Source: Microbacterium sp. MYb54
GTDB taxonomy: Bacteria > Actinomycetota > Actinomycetes > Actinomycetales > Microbacteriaceae
Direction: 5' to 3'
Assembly (NCBI RefSeq): GCF_002979515.1
Contig: NZ_PCPA01000006.1
Span: forward strand, 62,001 to 126,000
DNA length: 64,000 nt
The notes beneath the pieces were generated by a model, which saw nothing but the letters and a program-made list of their open reading frames with translations, did no database searches and was not told where the DNA came from. The translations under genes and the position numbers were made by a program. This document shows positions 8,492 to 16,902 of this stretch, piece after piece. Every line of letters begins with the position of its first letter. The first letter of the stretch is position 1.

Positions 8492-9075
8492 CCGAAGGTC
8501 AGGATCTCGGCGTGCTCGATGCCGCCCTGGTACCAGACCAGTTCGGCTTCGGTGATGGTCTCGGCCGGCTCTGAGGCGAAGGTGCGGGTCTCGGCCTGGG
8601 CGAATCGCGACCACTCCGCTGGGTCGAGCGTCTTGCCGTAGAGCACCGACAGGTGAAAGGTCCAGTCCTCCAACGGCAGTTCGCCGAGGCGTCGGAAGTC
8701 CGTGGCATCCAGCGCGGCGGTCAGGCTCGAATACGCCGATACCAGCGAGGCGCTGCGGGCGAGGCGCACGATCAGGATCTGCCAGGGCGCGGGGAACTCG
8801 TCGACGGCCTCGGCCCTGACCTCGATCGGCGACTGCTGTGCGGCCCAGGTGCGGATCAGCTCGGCGAGTTCCTCGCGCCGTTCCGGCTCGTAGAACCCAC
8901 GGAGCGTGACGTGTCCGGTGTGCGGACGCCGCGCCGGGATGCCGAGGCGTTCGAGCGCGGCGTCCTGGACGTCCCGATACACCGTGCCGACGTCGGCGGT
9001 GGGCCGGAGCACGAGGTACTGCTGACCTTCGAGGCTCGCGAGCTGGTCGGGGGTGTCCATGAACGGTCGACGCAT
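8485..9075 (-). CDS. 2H phosphoesterase / 2'-5' RNA ligase family protein
   Basis: A 196-residue protein of the LigT-like 2H superfamily, whose members act on 2'-5' phosphodiester or cyclic phosphate bonds in RNA or nucleotides. The two catalytic HxT/S tetrads are seen: HVTL (His55, Thr57) and HLSV (His141, Ser143), at the usual spacing. The true substrate is unknown. The ATG at 9075 is 6 nt downstream of TAGGCT (minus strand, 9082-9087) with no ribosome site, so a leaderless mRNA is likely; a second in-frame ATG lies five codons further in. It converges with ccsB. Confidence 0.82.
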   Translation of the reverse strand: MRRPFMDTPDQLASLEGQQYLVLRPTADVGTVYRDVQDAALERLGIPARRPHTGHVTLRGFYEPERREELAELIRTWAAQQSPIEVRAEAVDEFPAPWQILIVRLARSASLVSAYSSLTAALDATDFRRLGELPLEDWTFHLSVLYGKTLDPAEWSRFAQAETRTFASEPAETITEAELVWYQGGIEHAEILTFGG

Positions 9076-9130
9076 GGCCCGAGCCTAGGACGCGGCGTCG
9101 TGCGCGCGAAACAGTGACCGACACACGAAC

Positions 9131-9163
9131 GGCCCGGCGCGTCATACTTCGATGCGCCGGACC
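9131..9163. terminator. Hairpin downstream of the YhgE gene
   Basis: GGCCCGGCGC (9131-9140) pairs with GCGCCGGACC (9154-9163) with one mismatch, 57 nt past the end of the YhgE gene on the minus strand. It is a plausible factor-dependent terminator, with no U-tract. Confidence 0.4.
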
Positions 9164-9219
9164 GGAAGTGGATGGACTGCCGCTTTGGCAGGGCGGCTGG
9201 AGGGCAGAGGGCGGGCGGG

Positions 9220-11193
9220 TCAGGCCGTGGCCAGGACCGCCTTGGCCGAGGTGGTGCGTCGCAGCGTCACCGCGAGCGTCGTGGCCACGAGCGACAGCAC
9301 GCCCCAGACGACCAGGGCCGCGACCGCGGAACCGCTGCCCGCGATCAGGCCGGCGAAGGCTGGGGCTGTCGGAAGGGCGGCGCCGATCCCGGCCAACCAG
9401 CCGGGCACGGTCGAGATCAGGCCGGTCGCGACGGCGAGGACACCGACGAGGGCGGAGATCCAGCGTCCGACGCCGCCGAACAGGGCGACGAGTGCCTGGT
9501 TCACTGCCGCGAACACCACACCGGCGAGCACTGCTGTGCCCGCGAACGCCCACCAGGTTCCCGCGTCGTAGCTCGCCACGATCTGCACGATGAGTGACAC
9601 CAGCAGACCCTGTCCTGCACCGATCAGTGCGGCGGGCGCGAAGGCTCGCAGGGTCAGGGTGGCCGACGACCGTCGAGAGGTGAGGGTGCGAGCGGTGTGG
9701 GCGCGCATCACCACGAACGTCGCGAGTCCGCCGAACCAGAGCACCACGGCAGCGAGCAGCGGGATGGCGGTCGGGCCGAAGATCGTGTTCATCGACGAGT
9801 TCGACGACACGGGGTCGGCGATCACCGAGGCGATCGACTTCGACTCGTTGTCGCTGAACGAGGGGAGCGAGTCCGATGCCGTGCGCAGCCCGCCAGCGAG
9901 GTCGCCGGTGCCGGTCGCCAGGGTGTCGAGCCCGGTCGTGAGCTCGGTGGCGCCGTCGGCGAGAGCGGTCGCTCCGCTGGACAGCTGCGTCGCACCGGAG
10001 GCCAGGCCGCGCGCACCGGTGGCGGATGCGCCGATGCCCTGATCGGCCAGCTGGGTGAGGCCGGAGGAGAGCTGGGTGGCGCCGGCGCCGGCCTGGGTCA
10101 TGCTCGACGCGAGAGTGCTGAACGTGCCGGGAAGCGCGGCGACGCCACCGGCGACATCGTCGTTGCTGAGGATGCCGGATGCCGTGCCTGCGCTCGTCGC
10201 CACGGCTCCTGCGTCGGCGGCGAGGGAGGAATACAGGTCGCACTGCGCTTGGTCGGTGATGGGCGGCGTACATGCTGTCTGAGCCAGGCCGCCCAGTCGC
10301 TGCGCGAGCGCTACCGAGTCGCTCGCAGCCGATTGTGCCGATGCGGATGCGCCCTGGATCGCCTCGACCAGCTTCTGAGTGCCGCCGACGTTCTGCTGCA
10401 GTGTCGCTCCGCCGGCGGTCAGCCCCGAGCCGATCTGCGCCGCACCGGCCGCGGCCTCACGGGTCTTGCCAGAGATCGTGTCGAGTCCCGAGGCGAGCGA
10501 CGACGCACCCGCGCCGAGCTCACCCGCACCGGATGCCAGCTTCGTGGCGCCGTCAGGGATCGCGGCGGCTCCGGTCGCGGCATCACGCGCGCCGTTCGCG
10601 AGCTTCACGGCGCCGTCCGCCGCATCGCCGATCTGGTCGCCGATCGTGGTGAAGCCGACGAGGATGTTCTCGGTCGTCGCCTCCGACAGCATCGTGCCCA
10701 TGGTCGAGGCGGCGACGTCCGCGATCTGACCCGTGATGAGGTCGTCGGCGACGAGTCCGTCGTCAGGAGTGGTGACGGTGATGGTGGCCTGCTCGGCCTT
10801 GCCGCCGCCGTCGGAGATCGCGGTGCCGGCCGACGTGGCTGCTGCGGAGAACTCTTCGGGGATCGTGATGACGGCCTGGTAGGAGCCGTCGGCGAGCCCG
10901 TCGGCGGCGTCGTCCTTGTTGGAGATCACCCATGTGAGGTTCGAATCGAGGTCGTCCGACCCCTCCACGAGCCCCGAGGCGAGCTGGCGTCCGAGCGGGG
11001 TCAGCTGTCCGTCGATGGTCACCGGCTCGTCGAGGTTCACGATGGCCGCGGTCATCGAGTCCAGACGCTCGGTCGGGTTCTGCAGGGCCGCGACCAGGAT
11101 GCCGCCGACCGCCGCCGGCAGCAGCAGCACGCCGAGGATGGTCAGCCACGTGATGGGCTTGCGGGAGCGCGCACGCTCGATGGGGAGGGTCAT
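9220..11193 (-). CDS. YhgE/Pip domain membrane protein (export complex)
   Basis: A 657-residue membrane protein. One N-terminal segment (PITWLTILGVLLLPAAVGGI, residues about 13-32) is followed by a very long extracytoplasmic region. That region is rich in LASGAxxLxxGA-type heptads (about residues 195-430) of the kind seen in YhgE/Pip phage-receptor and ABC-2 type exporters. It ends in five to six membrane segments. The ATG at 11191-11193 overlaps the TGA of the MMPL gene as ATGA, so the two proteins are made together. A longer frame upstream lies inside the MMPL gene. The family is thought to form export or surface-filament complexes; the cargo is unknown here. Confidence 0.85.
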   Translation of the reverse strand: MTLPIERARSRKPITWLTILGVLLLPAAVGGILVAALQNPTERLDSMTAAIVNLDEPVTIDGQLTPLGRQLASGLVEGSDDLDSNLTWVISNKDDAADGLADGSYQAVITIPEEFSAAATSAGTAISDGGGKAEQATITVTTPDDGLVADDLITGQIADVAASTMGTMLSEATTENILVGFTTIGDQIGDAADGAVKLANGARDAATGAAAIPDGATKLASGAGELGAGASSLASGLDTISGKTREAAAGAAQIGSGLTAGGATLQQNVGGTQKLVEAIQGASASAQSAASDSVALAQRLGGLAQTACTPPITDQAQCDLYSSLAADAGAVATSAGTASGILSNDDVAGGVAALPGTFSTLASSMTQAGAGATQLSSGLTQLADQGIGASATGARGLASGATQLSSGATALADGATELTTGLDTLATGTGDLAGGLRTASDSLPSFSDNESKSIASVIADPVSSNSSMNTIFGPTAIPLLAAVVLWFGGLATFVVMRAHTARTLTSRRSSATLTLRAFAPAALIGAGQGLLVSLIVQIVASYDAGTWWAFAGTAVLAGVVFAAVNQALVALFGGVGRWISALVGVLAVATGLISTVPGWLAGIGAALPTAPAFAGLIAGSGSAVAALVVWGVLSLVATTLAVTLRRTTSAKAVLATA

Positions 11194-13994
11194 GCGGTCA
11201 CCTCGGTGGATTCTGCGGCGCTCCGGCGAGGAGCACGCGTGTCGAGAGTCTGTGCGTCGGGCCATCCGGCCTCGGCGAGGGTGGTCCGTGCCGAATCGGC
11301 ATCGGAGGCGGTGGCGAACACCGCGAGCGTGCGGGAGGCCGCAGCATCGCGCAGCATCGCTGTCGCCTGGTCACGCTGTCCGCCGGTCAGGCGGTCGATC
11401 CCGTCGATCACGACGATCTGCGACTTTCCGCGCAGGGCTTCGGCGAGGTCGTCGAGCGCGGCATCCGCGTCGTCGACCAGCACGCAGCCGACGTGCGAGC
11501 GCACCCAGGCGGCACGGCCGGGGAGCAGGTGGCCCGAGACGCGGAGGCGTCCGTCGGTGGGGGTCAGGCGTCCCGCGACCGTGAGGGCGAGAGCCCGGCG
11601 CGTCCGCAGGTCGCTGCCGGTCGCGATGACCGCACCGCCGGCAGGGATGCGCATCGACAGTCCCTCGATGACGGGCGCATCGGCGCTGATCTCGAGGTCG
11701 TCGGCGGCTACGACAGATCCGTCGCCCGGCCAGGCGGCCAGGTGGCGTTCGCGTTCCACGGCCTCGCCTTCGACGTCGACACGGGGGAGGATCTTCTCCA
11801 GCCAGCGGGGGAGTTCCCAGGCGCGTTCGCCGAGGATCGCCATGAGCGCGGGGATCAGCGTCATCCGCACCAGGAAGGCGTCGACCGCGATGCCGGCGGC
11901 GAGGCCGAGCGCGATCGGTTTCAGTGACGAGTCGCCTTCGGGGACGAACGCGACGAACACCGCGAACATGATGAGTCCGGCCGCGGTGACGACCTTCGCC
12001 GATCCTGTGAAGCCACTGCGCACGGCGCGGAGTGCGGCGGCACGTCTGGTCGCACGGTTCGGGCTCGTCGATTCCTTGTCGTGCACGAAGTCCTCTCGCA
12101 TGCGGGAGACGAGGAACACCTGGTAGTCCATCGCGAGACCGAACAGCACGCCCATCAGGATGATCGGCATGAAGCTGATGATCGGTCCGACCTTGGCGAC
12201 GTGCAGGAGGTCGGCGAACCAGCCCCACTCGAACACGGCGCCGACCACACCGAAGGCGGCGACGATCGAGAGCAGGTAGCCGAGAGCCGCGGTGATCGGC
12301 ACCCAGAGCGAGCGGAACACGATGGTCAACAGGATCAGCGAGAGGCCGATCACGAAGATGCCGAACGGCAGGAGCGCATTGCCGAGCTGATCGGAGATGT
12401 CGATCCCGACGGCCGTGAACCCGGTGACCTTCAGGTCGATGCCGAATTCGTCGAGCCATTCGTCGTGGTGGCTGCGCAGCTCTCGCACGAGGTCGGCGGT
12501 CGCCGGGTCGTCGGGGGCGGTCTCCGGGATGATCTGCACGATGCCGGTGTCGGCGGTCTCGTTCGGGGTCGCGAGGGCGACCTCCTTGACACCGGGGACC
12601 TTCGCGACCGCGTCGCCGAGGTCTTCCATCAGGGTGAGCGGGTCGGTGGAGGTGACGATCGTGCCGGTGAGGATCAGCGGGCCGTTGAAACCGGGCCCGA
12701 ACTCCTCGCCCACGAGGTCGTAGTTCTGACGGGCCTCGGAGTCCTTCGCAAGCACTCCGGCGTTCGGCAGTGCGAGGTCGAGGCTCAGGGCGGGGACGGC
12801 CACGATCCCGAGTCCGAGGACGACGGCGATCGAGACCAGCACCGGATGCTTCATGACGCCGCCGACCCAGCGGGCGCTGCCCTTGATCGGAGCGGCGGGC
12901 TTCGACGGGGCGGATTCGTCGGTCGAGCCGTCGGTGTTCTTCTTCGTCTTCGGCGCCTTGACCTTCTTCGGGCGGCCGACGACCTTGCCCTTCATGAATC
13001 CGAGCAGGGCAGGGGTGAGGGTGACGGCGATCGCCACGGCGACGGCCACTGCGGCGGAGGCGGCGATACCCATCGTGGTCAGGAACGGGATGCCCGCGAA
13101 GCCGAGGCCGATCAGCGCGATGAGCACCGTGACACCGGCGAACACGACGGCGGAACCTGCGGTGCCGACGGCGCGCGAGGCGGACTCCTCAGGATCGATG
13201 CCTTCGCGCACTTGATCCTGATGTCGCGCCATGATGAACAGCGCATAGTCGATGCCGACCGCGAGGCCCAACATGAGCGCCAGCAGCGGGGTGGTCGAGG
13301 AGACGGTCGCGAACGCGGTCGCGGTGAAGATGCCCGCCATCGAGATGCCGACGCCCAGGATCGCGGTGAGCAGGGGGAGGCCCGCCACGACGAACGAGCG
13401 GAACGTGACGATGAGCACCAGGAGTGCGATCAGGAGTCCGACCGCCTCGGTGAGAGTGACCCCCGGGATCGAGATCGCGAAGAGGTCGCCGCCGAGGGAG
13501 GTCTGCGAGCCTGCGGGAAGCTCTGCGTCGAGGTCGCTCACGACGGAGCGCAGCGCATCCTTCGTGGTGTCCGAGACGTCGGTGGATTCGCCGTCGAACT
13601 GCACGCGCACGATGGCGGCGTTGTCGTCGTCGTTGATCATGCCCTTGACCATCTCGTCGTACGGCGATGTGGCTGCGAGGACACCGTCGAGGTCGCCGAG
13701 CTCGTCGACCGCCCCCTCGATGTCGTCTCGGTACTCGTCATCCGTGATCTTGTCGCCGTCGGCGGCGACCACGATGAACTGCGCGTTCGTGCCGCTCACC
13801 TGCGGGAACGAGCGGGAGAGCTGCTCGAGCCCCGCCTGCGACTCCGTACCGGGGATGGAGAACGTGTTGTCCGTTCCCGCTCCCAGGACGAGTGCTCCCG
13901 CGCCGGCGATGCCGAGCGCGAGCAGCCAGGAGACGAGAACCCGCCAGGGGTGCCGGAAGGACCAGCGTCCGAGCGACGACAGGAGTGTGGACAC
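11190..13994 (-). CDS. MMPL family transporter fused to a degenerate ABC-ATPase-like domain
   Basis: A 934-residue protein. Residues 1-750 are a complete two-lobed MMPL/RND transporter with about twelve membrane segments, an extracytoplasmic domain beginning NTFSIPGTESQAG and the paired motifs GIDYALFIMARH and LAMDYQVFLVSR, the proton-relay region of the family. Residues about 760-934 look like an ABC nucleotide-binding domain (PVIEGLSMRIPAGGAVIATG, then VAGRLTPTDGRLRVSG), but Walker A is broken (TGSDLRTRR). Walker B reads IVVIDGID without the catalytic Glu, and no LSGGQ signature helix is seen. The GTG at 13994 has a CGGAGGAA site 5 nt upstream. It lies in an operon with YhgE and diverges from a TetR gene. 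In related loci a separate ABC ATPase gene sits between MMPL and YhgE (from memory). Confidence 0.85.
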   Translation of the reverse strand: MSTLLSSLGRWSFRHPWRVLVSWLLALGIAGAGALVLGAGTDNTFSIPGTESQAGLEQLSRSFPQVSGTNAQFIVVAADGDKITDDEYRDDIEGAVDELGDLDGVLAATSPYDEMVKGMINDDDNAAIVRVQFDGESTDVSDTTKDALRSVVSDLDAELPAGSQTSLGGDLFAISIPGVTLTEAVGLLIALLVLIVTFRSFVVAGLPLLTAILGVGISMAGIFTATAFATVSSTTPLLALMLGLAVGIDYALFIMARHQDQVREGIDPEESASRAVGTAGSAVVFAGVTVLIALIGLGFAGIPFLTTMGIAASAAVAVAVAIAVTLTPALLGFMKGKVVGRPKKVKAPKTKKNTDGSTDESAPSKPAAPIKGSARWVGGVMKHPVLVSIAVVLGLGIVAVPALSLDLALPNAGVLAKDSEARQNYDLVGEEFGPGFNGPLILTGTIVTSTDPLTLMEDLGDAVAKVPGVKEVALATPNETADTGIVQIIPETAPDDPATADLVRELRSHHDEWLDEFGIDLKVTGFTAVGIDISDQLGNALLPFGIFVIGLSLILLTIVFRSLWVPITAALGYLLSIVAAFGVVGAVFEWGWFADLLHVAKVGPIISFMPIILMGVLFGLAMDYQVFLVSRMREDFVHDKESTSPNRATRRAAALRAVRSGFTGSAKVVTAAGLIMFAVFVAFVPEGDSSLKPIALGLAAGIAVDAFLVRMTLIPALMAILGERAWELPRWLEKILPRVDVEGEAVERERHLAAWPGDGSVVAADDLEISADAPVIEGLSMRIPAGGAVIATGSDLRTRRALALTVAGRLTPTDGRLRVSGHLLPGRAAWVRSHVGCVLVDDADAALDDLAEALRGKSQIVVIDGIDRLTGGQRDQATAMLRDAAASRTLAVFATASDADSARTTLAEAGWPDAQTLDTRAPRRSAAESTEVTA

Positions 13995-14018
13995 GCGTTC
14001 CTCCGAGGGGTACGAGGT

Positions 14019-14051
14019 GGATACACAGGTGTATCCAATACATAGATGTAT
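14019..14051. promoter_or_regulatory. Two tandem palindromic operators (TetR/MMPL intergenic)
   Basis: GGATACAC-AG-GTGTATCC (14019-14036) is a perfect 18-bp palindrome apart from its AG centre. ATACAT-AG-ATGTAT (14038-14051) repeats the same design, with centres 17 bp apart. They sit between the divergent MMPL and TetR start codons and are the likely TetR binding sites, possibly holding two dimers side by side. Confidence 0.7.
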
Positions 14052-14125
14052 CGTAAGGTGACCCGCCCGGCCAAGCCTGTGTGCGGGGTGTGAATCATGC
14101 GAGAGTGAAGGGTCAGGAGGTTTCG

Positions 14126-14749
14126 ATGTCGACACCAGCAACCCGCAGTCGCGAGAACACGCGCGCCCGTCTGCTCGACGCTGCAGCGCAGGTCTTCGCC
14201 GAGGTCGGCCTCGATGGAGCGTCGGTCGAGGCCGTCTGCGAGCGCGCCGGTTTCACCCGCGGTGCCTTCTATTCGAACTTCGAGTCCAAGGACGAGCTGT
14301 TCCTCATGCTCGCCGCCAGCGTCTCCGAGGTGCGCGTGAGCGCCGTGCGCACCCGCGTCGAGGAGCTGACCGCTGCGGGCGCCCTGGTCGAAGGATGCGA
14401 TCCGATCGATCTCGTGCAGCAGATCATGGAGCTGGGTGGCGACGACCGCCTCGGAGTGATGCTGTTGAGCGAGATCCGCATCCGCGCGCTCCGTGATGCG
14501 AAGTTCGGCGAGGCGTATCTCGCACAGGAGCGCGAGATGGTCTCGAGCATCGCCCAGATCGTCGATGACATCGTCACCGCCGGATTGCTGCGTCTGCGCC
14601 TGCCGGCGGAGACCGCGGCGCGCATGCTCATGATCATCTGGGAGGGCATGACCGTGCGAGGGGCGATGGCCGGCCAGGACGACGCGCAGCTGCGGCACTC
14701 CGGTGGGGAAGAACTCGGCCGTCTGGTGCAGCTGCTCATCGAGCCGTAG
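14126..14749 (+). CDS. TetR family repressor of the MMPL-YhgE operon
   Basis: A 207-residue regulator. The N-terminal helix-turn-helix domain is typical (RARLLDAAAQVFAEVGLDG, then VCERAGFTRGAFYSNFESKD, residues about 12-60), followed by an all-helical ligand-binding domain. The ATG at 14126 has an AGGAGG site 6 nt upstream; a longer frame reaching 14081 lacks one. It is divergent from the MMPL gene across two tandem palindromes, which makes autoregulation plus repression of the export operon the simplest reading. Its last 14 nt overlap the 3' end of the convergent MFS gene. Confidence 0.9.
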   Translation: MSTPATRSRENTRARLLDAAAQVFAEVGLDGASVEAVCERAGFTRGAFYSNFESKDELFLMLAASVSEVRVSAVRTRVEELTAAGALVEGCDPIDLVQQIMELGGDDRLGVMLLSEIRIRALRDAKFGEAYLAQEREMVSSIAQIVDDIVTAGLLRLRLPAETAARMLMIIWEGMTVRGAMAGQDDAQLRHSGGEELGRLVQLLIEP

Positions 14750-16166
14750 TCGGTACCGCCGATTCCCGAGCCTTCGAGCCGTCGCGGTTCGCCGCGAGTG
14801 AGAGCAGGGCGGCGGCTGTCAGGAGTGCGGCAGTCGCGAGGAATGTCGCCTGCAGTGCGGAGGTGAGTGCTTCCGGCGAGGCTGTCGTGATGTCGGGCGA
14901 ACCGGAGGCCGCGGCGAAGAGCGCCGCGAGCACGGAGGCGCCGGTGACCAGCCCGAGATTGCGGGAGAGGCCGAGCAGCCCCGAGGTCAGACCTCGTCGC
15001 TCGGCGGGCGTCGCGCTCAGGACCCCGGTGTTGTTCGCGGCGAGGAACAGCTGGTAGCCGGGCGCAAGCAGCACGGTGCCGGTGATGTATCCGAGCAGAC
15101 CCCACCACGCGGGCAGCAGGGCGAGGGCGAGCGCGCCGATGATCATGGCAGTGAGCCCGAACGTGGTCATCAGGCGCGTGCCGAACCGGTCGACCGCGCG
15201 GCCGGCGATGACTCCCGTACAGATCGATGCGACGGGTCCTGCCGCCATCGTCGCGCCGATGGCGGCCGGGGCGAGGTGCAGTCCGCCCGCGAGGAAGAAG
15301 GGGCCGACCACGAGCGTGCTCATCATGACCGTGCCGACGATGAGGTTGAGGATCGCACCGACGCCGACGCTGCGGTTCCGCAGCAGCGCGGGTGGCAGCA
15401 GGGGGTGAGCGGCGCGGCTCTCGCGGAGCAGGAACAGGGCGACCGTGACGACAGCGCCGCCGAGGAGAAGCAATGTCGGCCAGGACCCTTCGGCACCGGG
15501 TGCGGTCACGCCGAGGGTGTAGAAGGCCACTGCTGCTGTGAGCAACAGCACGCCGCCGACGTCGAATGCGCGACGAGAGGCGCGCTCGCCGTCTGCATCG
15601 CGATCGGTGGCGCCGGTCAGGGCTGCGGCGAGGAGGCCGAGGGGCACCATGGCGGCGAAGATCGTCGGCCACCCTGCCGCCGAGATCAGCAGGCCACCGA
15701 GCGCGGGACCGGAAGCGGTTCCGACAGCGGCTGTCGTGCCGAGCAGGCCCATCACCCGGCCGAGTCGTTCCGGGGCGACCATGTCGCGAGCACGCGCCAG
15801 GGGGAGTGCCATCATGACCGCGGCGCCGATGCCCTGCAGGGCGCGTGCGGCGATCAGCATCCACAGCGTCGGCGCGAGCGCGCAGAGGCCGGCGGCGACG
15901 GTGAAGACGGCGATGCCGATCCACAGCACGCGGCGTCGACCGAGCAGGTCTCCCAGGTGTCCGACCGTGAGGCTCGTCGCCGTCATCGCCAGCAGATACG
16001 CGAGGGCCACCCACTGCGTCTGCGCGAAGGTCCCGTCGAGGTCTCGAGCGATCGTCGGGAGGGCGACATTGGCAGCGCTGGTCCCGATGGACGCGACGAG
16101 CACGCTGAGGGCGAGCCCGGCCGTTCCGGAGCGAAGGGGGGACGCGGTGCGGGGGATCTCCGTCAT
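14736..16166 (-). CDS. MFS drug exporter, DHA2-like
   Basis: A 476-residue major facilitator with about 14 hydrophobic segments, as in the EmrB/QacA (DHA2) drug:proton antiporters. Motif A appears as GHLGDLLGRRRV in the loop after segment 2, and a motif C-like glycine-rich stretch (GLLGTTAAVGTASGPALGG) lies in segment 5. The substrate cannot be read from sequence. The ATG at 16166 begins the conserved part (MTEIPRTASPLRSG); the ribosome site is weak. It is transcribed divergently from an XRE-cupin regulator, which probably controls it. Its 3' end overlaps the TetR gene by 14 nt on the other strand. Confidence 0.88.
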   Translation of the reverse strand: MTEIPRTASPLRSGTAGLALSVLVASIGTSAANVALPTIARDLDGTFAQTQWVALAYLLAMTATSLTVGHLGDLLGRRRVLWIGIAVFTVAAGLCALAPTLWMLIAARALQGIGAAVMMALPLARARDMVAPERLGRVMGLLGTTAAVGTASGPALGGLLISAAGWPTIFAAMVPLGLLAAALTGATDRDADGERASRRAFDVGGVLLLTAAVAFYTLGVTAPGAEGSWPTLLLLGGAVVTVALFLLRESRAAHPLLPPALLRNRSVGVGAILNLIVGTVMMSTLVVGPFFLAGGLHLAPAAIGATMAAGPVASICTGVIAGRAVDRFGTRLMTTFGLTAMIIGALALALLPAWWGLLGYITGTVLLAPGYQLFLAANNTGVLSATPAERRGLTSGLLGLSRNLGLVTGASVLAALFAAASGSPDITTASPEALTSALQATFLATAALLTAAALLSLAANRDGSKARESAVPTTAR

Positions 16167-16169
16167 GTC

Positions 16170-16216
16170 TTCAGCATCGAACTCGTTGCGTTCGAATGGC
16201 AACTCGCGTTGCTGAA
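16170..16216. promoter_or_regulatory. Nested repeats in the MFS/XRE-cupin intergenic region
   Basis: TTCAGCA (16170-16176) is inverted as TGCTGAA (16210-16216). Between them lie GTTGC/GCAAC inversions and a direct AACTCG(CG)TTGC repeat. This 78-bp divergent region is the probable control site for the exporter and its regulator. Confidence 0.45.
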
Positions 16217-16244
16217 ACCGGGATGGACGTGGTGTCATGAGGTC

Positions 16245-16871
16245 ATGGATGAGCAGGACGTGGTCGTCGGAGTCACGCTGGAACAGGTCGGTCCGCGACT
16301 GCAGGCGCTGCGCGCTCGCCGAGGAGCGACGTTGGCCGAGGTCGCCGCGGGGACGGGGATCTCGAAGAGCACGCTGTCGCGCCTCGAGACCGGTCAGCGG
16401 CGTCCGAGCCTCGAGCTGCTCCTGCCGCTCGCGCGGATGTACCGGGTGTCGCTCGACGACCTCGTCGGTGCGCCCGAGATGGGTGACCCGCGGGTGCGGC
16501 TGCGTCCGCGCCGTGTGAACGGCCGCACGGTGGTGGCGCTGACCCGCCAGCCCGGCGAGAGGCATGCGTGGAAGATCATCGTGCCCCGAGATGCGTCGGA
16601 GCCGAAGCTGACGTCGCATGAAGGCGCCTCCTGGATGTACGTGCTCGCCGGTCGCATCCGGCTCATCGTGGGCGATCGTGACGTGATGCTCGAGGCGGGC
16701 GAGGTCGCCGAGTTCGATACGCGGACGCCGCACTGGTTCGGAGCCGACGGGGAGCATGATGCGGAGATCCTGACGATCTTCGGGACGAACGGTGATCACG
16801 GCGCCCGAGACGCCGCACTGGCGACGCGCCATCTCGCCGAGGTTCTCGGTGGGGACGTAGGGAATCCTTGA
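16245..16871 (+). CDS. XRE family regulator with C-terminal cupin domain
   Basis: A 208-residue regulator. The N-terminal lambda-repressor-like helix-turn-helix (residues about 14-66) includes LAEVAAGTGISKSTLSRLET. A linker leads to a C-terminal cupin (residues about 120-190; SWMYVLAGRIRLIVGDRDV, then TPHWFGADG), which usually binds a small effector or metal. The ATG at 16245 was chosen as the first start before the HTH; the ATGAGG upstream is close and only a weak ribosome site. It is divergent from the MFS exporter it probably regulates, and the promoter of the next TetR gene begins at its stop codon. Confidence 0.87.
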   Translation: MDEQDVVVGVTLEQVGPRLQALRARRGATLAEVAAGTGISKSTLSRLETGQRRPSLELLLPLARMYRVSLDDLVGAPEMGDPRVRLRPRRVNGRTVVALTRQPGERHAWKIIVPRDASEPKLTSHEGASWMYVLAGRIRLIVGDRDVMLEAGEVAEFDTRTPHWFGADGEHDAEILTIFGTNGDHGARDAALATRHLAEVLGGDVGNP

Positions 16872-16896
16872 TTATGAGAGTTAACTCTCATAACAT
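16868..16896 (+). promoter_or_regulatory. Promoter with embedded 22-bp palindromic operator (leaderless TetR gene)
   Basis: TTGATT (16868-16873), a 17-bp spacer and TAACAT (16891-16896) form a near-consensus promoter. A perfect palindrome of 11-bp arms TTATGAGAGTT / AACTCTCATAA (16872-16893) fills the spacer, so a bound repressor would block polymerase. The predicted transcript start falls on the GTG at 16903. A second, 7-bp-arm repeat (GGTTAGG/CCTAACC) spans the start codon. Confidence 0.75.
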
Positions 16897-16902
16897 GGTT
16901 AG

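Noticed and set aside
9697..12126. Long plus-strand frames across the YhgE and MMPL genes (also 12081-14045).
   Set aside because: They are low-complexity Arg/Asp/Glu-rich shadows of well-supported minus-strand membrane proteins.
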